Source: Norana najaformis
Taxonomy: Eukaryota > Annelida > Clitellata > Crassiclitellata > Hormogastridae
DNA: 64,000 bases
Reading direction: 5' to 3'
NCBI GenBank assembly: GCA_964023275.1
Contig: OZ029925.1
Location: forward strand, 10,431,184 to 10,495,183
Position 1 is the first letter of the stretch. Each line of letters begins with the position of its first letter. Shown piece after piece: positions 50,501-59,500 of this stretch. Under the pieces are notes generated by a model, which ran no database searches, was not told the DNA's origin, and saw only the letters and a program-made list of their open reading frames with translations. The position numbers were made by a program, and so were the translations under genes.

Positions 50501-53500
50501 TAATGTTCAAGCCATGGACAAATAGCTACTCTATGATACTGGATTTGTTAAGCACATATTCATACAGTCTTAGAAACACATTCATTCTTGGTACCTGGTC
50601 AATTGCATTAAAAAACTTTCTTCCCCTTATGATCCATCCAGTTAGCTCTTCAACAGTTTTAGATCCTGGCTCAAGAACTGGCTTTAACAGCTTGAACTAC
50701 AGATCTGTTAAATCGGTTGCAATTTGTTTGGTGCATATAGTAGACAACAAAAAGAGCAAACGTGCTTGGCCAGATGTAAAGTCGTTATAGCAAATTGAAC
50801 CAAAGAGAACAAAGACAATTTTGATAATGCTCAGCAACAGACATCAAGGATAGTCTGCCAGTAAATAAAATGTGGCACTCAAGTACCATGCTTAGAATTT
50901 AAGCATATGATGCAAACCTTGGCCCATTGACCTCTTTAACTTGTACCACAAGGTGGGGTAACAGCACATTTACCATATATCGCATTATGTGTATGGCTAT
51001 TTTTTATATAGAACGTTTCAAGAACCTCTCAAAGGTTCACCGCTTCATCAATTACAGTTCTCAGAACAATTCGGTACTGAGGCTGAAGAACACTGAACAG
51101 AAGTCTTAAAATGACAAAAACAATAAAACAGTAATCTTGCCTTTCAACTTGGATTGTTATAAATTTCGTAGGATGTTGCAGTTCAAATAGATGCAGAAAG
51201 TGTCAAAGAGCTGGGGTGTATTCAATTCGTCAAAATTAATTAATTTCATACAGAAAAGACGAAGACTTACGCAATGAGCCATAGTTACTGTGTTGTGTGC
51301 ATGGTGATTCAGCCTTAGACATGGTGGATAGACCGACGATGTTGTCTCCGAGTGAGACTAGATCCACAGCACTTGACGATTGTTTAGGTCGTACACCATC
51401 CACACCAGCTGGAAGATAAACCGATCAAGAATTCTGCTAAGATATAATATCATTGCACATTTATAAAGCTTCTTTAACAGTCTTGAAATTGTGCTGTTGA
51501 GTCAACTGTACTGCCCATAGGGTGGGAAACCCTTGGTATGGCAAGAGAAGGTCTCGCTATTACTCTTTAAAGGCTAAAATTTAAGCAAGACACAGCCTCT
51601 GTTTTGAATAAGCAACAAAGTCAATGTCAAAACCTCAAAACATTTAAGTAAAAAAACAAGAAGAAAAACAGTTTGTACTAGGGATGATGAAGGCACTTAA
51701 TAGCTCTGTTCAAATACCTGACCTGGAAAGGGTTAGCTGTGAGTCTGTGTTTCAGAAACCGTATCTTCACCAGTTCCTGAGGCCATCCATTTGACACTGA
51801 CACAGACTCACAGCTAACCCTTTCCAGGTCAGGTGTTTGGACAGAGCTAATAAATGCCTTCATCAGCCCTAGAACAAACTGTTTTTCTTGTTTTTTTGTA
51901 TTTAAATGTTTTGGAGGTTTTGGTGAGAGTGAATAAATGACATCCATTCTTTTTGGTCACTTGTCAAATCTAGTGTGTTTTTCATGTTTAGTCCAAGTCC
52001 TATCATGTCTTCGTTTATACTGTCTATCCATTGTGGTCGTGGTCTTGTATATGTGTATCTTGTAACATGACTGTGTTACACAGTAGCCGAATGGTTTCAG
52101 TCACAGCCATGTAATGTGGAGTGTGTATGCATTTGAGCCCCCTTAGACAGTTACTGTGTAGGGACCCTGAGCAAGTCCTTTATGTACAGTTGCTCAGTAC
52201 CATCGATAGACGTCTATTTATTTGATAGTCGTACTTGATAAATTCAGAAATAATAATAACAACTGTACCTAAGAAATTGTATCTTACAAAACATAAAATA
52301 CTGACCAGAGGAATCCGTGACGGTTCGATGCATTGGCTGACCAAGAGCAGATGAACAACGCCTGCAAATATACAGACCAGCCAAACTAGCAGCTGACTAT
52401 TTCTGAAGCAGATCATATGAACTATGCTTCCTAATGTACTTGTCAGCCTGAAAATGTGTGTGCTGTTTAGTAAAGTAACAAACCACAGACCCTGTCACTG
52501 GATTATTTAGCTGTGTATCAAATTAAGCTCTCAGTGGGCCTCCTCTCAATCCACATGGGCCTGGGTCTTAGTCAGGCCACTGAAGAAAGAACAAGAATCT
52601 ACTATTCTAATGGATCAGAAGACAATGAAAAAGTTGGTTCTGACATGAAAATGCTTAAAACTGCTGAAAATAAACAGAGATGATGCATAGAAAGTCAGAT
52701 AAACGAAGACGACAGATGGCTACTCAGTCGACTGATGTCAGTGTAACGTGTAACCGGACATTTTTATAGTGTTTTTAAGGACCACTCAAAGTCCTTACCA
52801 ACTACATGACGCCAGCGACATAATTAAACATAACTTATTATCGTAATGAAATATGCAATTTCAAAACATATCTTCAACATAACTGGTAATTTTAGCATGC
52901 ATATGAGCCACGATTGCCATAGCAATTTTTCCCCAAAACAGTCATAAACAAAATGCACTGCTTACACTGTACCAGCCGATGGACCCCGTTCTGTGCTGAC
53001 CGACCTCGTCTTATATGACCTGTGACTGAGTGACCCAGAGGTCAGCGATCGACCAATGCTGTTGAGAGAAGTGTTGCTTGAAGAGTTGCTCTGTTGTTCG
53101 CCAAGCAACTGCCGTTGTTTTGAAATGTCCAACGAACTGAGTAGACTGTCTGCCTGGCCTTTGAAGTGCTCCGAAAACGCCCAAAATGCTCTGCACATGG
53201 CAAAATAGGCAACAGGCATGCAACATTTATTCACTTATATATTTATTTACTGCACTTATTACAAACAAGGTCAGTAAATCTGAATCTGAGGTGCACAAGA
53301 AGTCTATACGAAATACTTGCCCCACGGTCGTTACATGGATTCTCCTCAGCAGGCTCCAAATAAGTAAGTAAGTAATGCATTTGTTAACATGCCATATGAG
53401 CAAGAAATCGTAGGCATGGATACTTGAACCCACAGTTGTAGGAAGACAGACTCAACACCCTACTGAATAGTGAGTTCTAAAGCAATTTGTGATTGATGGC

Positions 53501-56500
53501 AATAGCCTGAATGTATAGTAAGAAATTAACCTGTGAATTAACTATAAGATAAAAAATGTAGCCATGACAGAGCTAAGATTTACAACATAAAAGGAACACT
53601 TTCCTCCAATTACTTCTTTATCTTTTTCAGTATTCTGAAAAATGTTTCACAAATTAGCAAGGCCTCTAAAAATTTTCACTGCAGATATAACAAGAGGCAA
53701 TAATTTTTTACCAAAAACTGAAGAAAGAACAGGATAAAGTATTTCATTAAAAATGTCTTCATTTTACAACATGCCATTTATCTTAAAAAATACTTTTAAA
53801 ATTATTATAATTAACTTCAGTGATACCTTCTTACAACCTTTATGCATTTCAGGGAGGTTTTTAGCAGATATAAAGTAATCAGTTGAAGACTTGATTTGAC
53901 ACAGCACTAATAAATCAGCTGGTCTGCCTGATGCAGCTGGTGCTGAGAAACTTCAGAGATTTACATTAACATTTACATTACAGATGCTATTCTCAGCAAA
54001 TATCCTGTTGCAATAACATTTCCCAGAATTATCCAGAAATCCTATGAGTATAGTGGTGACGTTGCTTACTTGCGAGAGAAGACCCTGGCATCAGAGTCTG
54101 CATCTCCAATGCCCCGTTTAATGGCGTCTTGTAGCACAGCAATGTGTCGCTCAAGGACATGTGTTGGCCACGTATGAACAATCTGGTACAGAAACTCACA
54201 ACACTGTCTGCAGAAAACACAAAAATGAAAACCTGAGTAATGGGCCACCAGGTTAATGTAAGCAAAGGCCCCATGTCCCACTGTCCACCAGCTATCGTCT
54301 GCAAAGCTGTGGTCACTGGTCAGTAAAACCGTACATAAAAATCATTTGAAAATGGATTTACAAAATTTAATAATTTTAAAATATATTTTGATTAAAATCA
54401 TTAGTCAATCGAAATATTACATTTTAAACAATTATGACTAATATTCCATGCTCTGCCATTAGTTGTCTGCAAACAACTGCATAAAGTTATCGCCAGGTAT
54501 TCCCTAGCTTAAAAAATTTAAAAAACCATTGACCCACATAAGAACCCAAAGAAAAAATGATTTATGTCAAACACTGTTAAATAATTTACTATTATTATTT
54601 GTATAAGACTCAACAGCTTGAAGAAATGTTCGACTGTATTACTGGTAAGTCAATCACATTACATAAAATTATTTTAATAATTTAACTGTTGTTGTTGTTA
54701 CTATTCAGCAGTACTGTTCTTTTGCATTATCTTTCAAATAATTCTGTCAATCTGTTTACTTATCAATAGTCAGGTAGCACATCTGTACATAAATGCATAA
54801 CTGCATAAACATGTAAGTTTTGTACTATGTTGGCTGCGTTTCTGTTAGATCGTGAGGTTTTTCACTGCTTGGTATGTAATCTTGCTGGTAAAATGTGGGT
54901 ATTTGCCTCATGCCAATAGATTACTTTCTTACTTATAACATAGCATAAACAGAAAACATTCAACACACAATATAGAAAGTAAAACTTACTTGCGAATGAC
55001 ACTGGATTTTGAAGCGTGATTTCCAGTTATTATTGGAATTAGTCGCAGAAAATGAGTATGCTGTTTCAAATCACATAAAAAGTGCTCAATATCTTCATAA
55101 TGTTGAAGTGAATGTACCAGCAGTGTAACTGGACATTTATTTATATAATGGCAGTGCCTTCTATTTTATCTCAAAAGATTATTAGACCAAAAAAGCAAAA
55201 TCACAGCCTGATGGACACAAGATGTCTCCACATTGTCAAAGACTCAAACTTAACTAATCGATGCAGTTAATGATAATAAACATTGTAGGAGAAAGAGAGA
55301 TTAACGTGCCAGTATCAAACTTGAATCGGAGGAAAATCAGTTTAAGTAGATCATGGGTTTTCACAGTTACTATGAAACAACTAACATGCAACCAAAACTA
55401 CACCCCACCACGTGCTTCCAACGTCTAGGCATCTAACTCTATCAGGATGAGCCAACCTGGTTGCCCATCAGAAGATGAAATAAGCACGCAAGTTCTTATT
55501 GCTCACACATAACTGGTTAGTTTGCCCTTTAGCATCACCGGAGCATTGGACATGAGTAAAAGCTAATAATTAGTACTGAGCAAATGAAATGAAAGGCTGT
55601 TTAATGCCGATTATGTATGAAGGCAAAATACCTGAAGAATGAAGCGAATGCATATGGTAGCCGACGACGACATAATTTTGGCTGAATTTGGAATCAAAGA
55701 GATGAGTGATGGAAGGACAGACTCAGCAAAATGACCAAATTCCTTTCCGAGATCTTGCGCCATAAACCTGAACGCCAACAGAACCATGTCATACGTCACA
55801 ACACCAATGCACTTGCTGCAGAAAGATAACTGACAACATACAAGAAACACCAGCTCCATGCACCAAACTCTTTAAAAACAGACAGCAATTTATTATCATC
55901 AAAACTTTTCAGCACAAGTTGTATGCTTTCAATTTCAAAAGTCGGCTGTTTAGTATTAAAGCTGATAACAAAGATGACTACAACAGCAATTGTCATGTTT
56001 ATAACTATTTTAAAATAATTTTGTAAGCATTTGGTTCTAAAATGATAGTTTATTCCAAAAATTTAAGAATTCCTTATGACATTAAATATCGTAGAGAGCG
56101 AGGTAAAGTAATATCTGAATCTGCTGTGCAAATGTGTGACAATCTCCAAACATGTGCAAACGACTGCAATGCACTCAACCATTCAGACTACAAACACAAC
56201 AACTTCAAACGCAACAGGTTTAAAACAAAGAAACTTGAGAATAGCAGCTGCACCAGTTGGCCCAACTCACGCGATGGTGATGCATGCTTCCCGAACCACC
56301 TGCGAGCGTAGATCCTTGACAGACATCTGAAAGCAGAGCTCAAGCGAAGTCAGCTGTTGAACGAAATCCGAATGGTCCTTGGCACCAGCGAAGAAACATG
56401 CACGCACTTCCTTCAACTGTGACAATCAGCCAAACATCGCATGTGAATAATTAAGGCAATGAAAATGGCCAGAGAAAGAAAATAAACAGGAAAAAGAAGA

Positions 56501-59500
56501 GGAAATCTTATGTCATTCTGTCCTGAAAGGGATTTGAACCCAAAACACTGGGCTAGAAGTACAGTATGCTAAATACTAGACTATTGCAAAACACACTGTA
56601 GAAGAAGTTAATTACGGAAATAGTAAGACAAGATAATGGTCTAACAGCATAGGCACTATTAAGATTTAGCAGGGTATAATCCATTAATAATAGAAATGGC
56701 AAATACTCACTGTATCAACTCTCTTATTCCAATCCAAGTTTGGATCCGACAGAACTTCTCGTATTCTCGTAACACGTTCCGTCAGTTCTTTTGCTGAGAA
56801 AATCTGCAGAAACGAAAAGCACTGTCATTGATTGCAATGAGGAAATGGTTCCCTAACTTATTTACTCAGAAACAATTCCAGTGGACCACGACTCTAAATA
56901 CTGTTCACAGGAGTCCTACAATCCAACAAGCAGGTCCAGGTGTTTAAATTAAACAATCTAGGGTCTGGAGATGAATTGGGAGTATGTATCACTAGCAGAC
57001 ACAATGGTAATGATTTACATAAGCTAATGCAGTGGTGGCTAGGGAGATTGTTTGAACTAGTCAAATACGCCATTGCCGTGGGCATGTCAAGGACTCTGCC
57101 TCTGAAGTATACACACTGACATAGGTCTTTACAACCAACTTCATACTTCAGTCGTATTTCAGCGCCTATAAGCAAGATCTGTAAAGGCACTACATAAATG
57201 TCCAGAGACATACACTGCATACATACATGCCCAGGATAATGCCACTCACGACTTGTGTCAGTTAGATACAGACAGAGTAAGAAACATGCAACACAGAGCA
57301 GACATGTTGCTAGCTTACGTTGATCTTGGTTACTTGGTCAAACTGCTTTATAAATATATCTTCATCGACACAAACAGGCGCATTTGATGAACCTAAATAA
57401 TAAAACAAGATCTGATGTTAACGTGTTACCTTAATCCAATACTGCCATTAAAACTGCAGAATCCATGTCATCATGTCTTTTAAAAACAAACTTGTTGGTC
57501 TGGGCATAAACGTGTTGAATAAGCATGACAAATTTTCTTGGTGACCACAGTTGCAATCAATCGAAATATCATCTAACTGTGGCAAAATGTTATTCTTACT
57601 TTCCTATATCTGGTTTCAAAAACCCTGTACTCCATACCAAAACAAAACAACAATCACCAATTCTGTAAGCCATTCATATTCTCATAAATTACTTGGTAGG
57701 AAACACATTGGAAATTCCTAAAGGCATGCTCCAGCATAATATGAATTCCAATATAATGTGGTTGGGGGACACAGATCCAAAACTTCTATTCAGATTTAGA
57801 GGACCTCATTACAACATGATCTCATTATAAGGCACTTCTTGATGTGGCTCCCAAAAATAGTGTAATAACAAGTTTCTTGTGTAGCTGTTGAATAATGACT
57901 ACAACATGTGGTAGTACACTTATTAAATGCAATTACTGATAGGATATAAGCAAACAACTTTTAAAATGTCTATGTTAAATGTCTGTACTTTGAAGTAGTG
58001 GCAGGAAATAATGGGCAAATGAGGCTTTCTTATAATAACTATAATATTAATACATTTTCAATCTGTTGATGGTAACAGACTGAAAGCATCCAGGGACTTG
58101 GCTGAACATTTCAATCATGAAAACAACTAAGGTGACTAATAGTATCAGCACAGTTACACATTACCTCAAGTATGAGTTTTATGTGCACAACATATTATGT
58201 GTAACACAGATGCATGCAGAACAGAACCAATATATCCCTGTGGGCCAATCATATGTCAGTGGAAGGAAGAAGGGCCACTGGCTGCATTGGAGGAGTGCCT
58301 TGTTACTTCATCTACACAGCACAGTGCAGCTGAACGAGGGGCAAACTGCCGGAAGAAAGGGCAATCCATCCAATCTACAACCTTCCCATTTCTCTCAGAT
58401 TAAACATAACCCACAGTAACAGCTCCTTTCCCTCTTCTCTCTCTCTGATCTTCTGGCGACCAGACTTGGTTCTTGACATGACATCTTTAGACAACCCCAC
58501 TGACTTGGTGAAGCGCTCGTGAATAAGCTGGTGCCCTTTGCTGAGCTTTAAATAGTGCCTTAGAAATTTTGATTTTATGATTACGATTACAACTCTGCGG
58601 AAGCAGCCGTACTGGTATAATCTCCATCGTTTGGACAATGGACATCTTTATATGCCGGCAACACCTAGTGCAGTTTTCCAACTGCCTTAGAGGAAGGCCA
58701 ACAAGTTAAACAAGTCACCAACCTCACGAATGGTGCTGAGCAATTTTGAGTGACGGATTTTGCTTTTCAAGGTGCTTTTCAAGGACCTTATGAAGTACAT
58801 GACAATGATGACTGACATTACTGTACACATTTGCTACTGCTGTGATAATGGGAGACTAAGTGAGCAGTGCAAAACGGATACTAGCTGTCGCCAGCATGTA
58901 AGACGTCCACACCCAGAGATCACACCATTTTTGTCACTTCCAGAATCCCCCATTAAAGCTACTGAATGAGAGACAATAGCCAAATGGTTGGAGTGTTCAG
59001 TTTGTAACACAGAGTACTGGTTTAAGCCTCCCCGAGACGGTTGCCGTGTAGGGACCTTGAAAATCAAAGTCCCTCACTCAAAATTGCTCAGCACCATTGA
59101 TTGATGCTCAGCACCATTGACTGATAGTGGTGCCTAGTATGCCATTGCAAGAATTCAGAGATTTACATCAGTGGTATCAGTTCAACACTGCTTTGATTGT
59201 GACCAGGAGCCAAATTATGCTAAACTGCTACCCAACACTCAACTCTGTAACAAAAATCCGACAAGCGAAAGCAACTTACAAACTCTGAAAACTCATTACA
59301 TTCAGCAAACTAAAGAAAACCACACACAGAAAATAAACGAAGCCAAGGGATACACTGTCAAAAAATTAACTAATACAACCAACTGTTTAGTGCCCACTAA
59401 TAGAACGAGTTGTGACACAGGGTTCATTCTTCGCCGCTTCACAATTGCTGAGGACTTATTGGCAATGGGTGCAAGGGGCAAGAAGGTTAAGGATGCAAAA

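Larger units (their letters stand above)
48949..51270 (-). other. CLASP intron between exons 11 and 12
   Basis: 2.3 kb. Apart from the LINE relic at 49030-49275 and the CA/CCCA microsatellite at 49497-49568, no exon was recognised. A 124-codon minus frame at 49593-49967 has no identifiable domain. Confidence 0.6.

Noticed and set aside
56271..56326. An exon beginning at ATG 56326 after the acceptor TTTCAG
   Set aside because: The frame continues upstream without interruption to LKEVRACFF, matching the family. The CAG is simply a Gln codon.
56525..56590. Functional tRNA gene
   Set aside because: Good A- and B-box sequences, but no seven-base acceptor stem or proper anticodon arm could be drawn. 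A SINE head is more likely.
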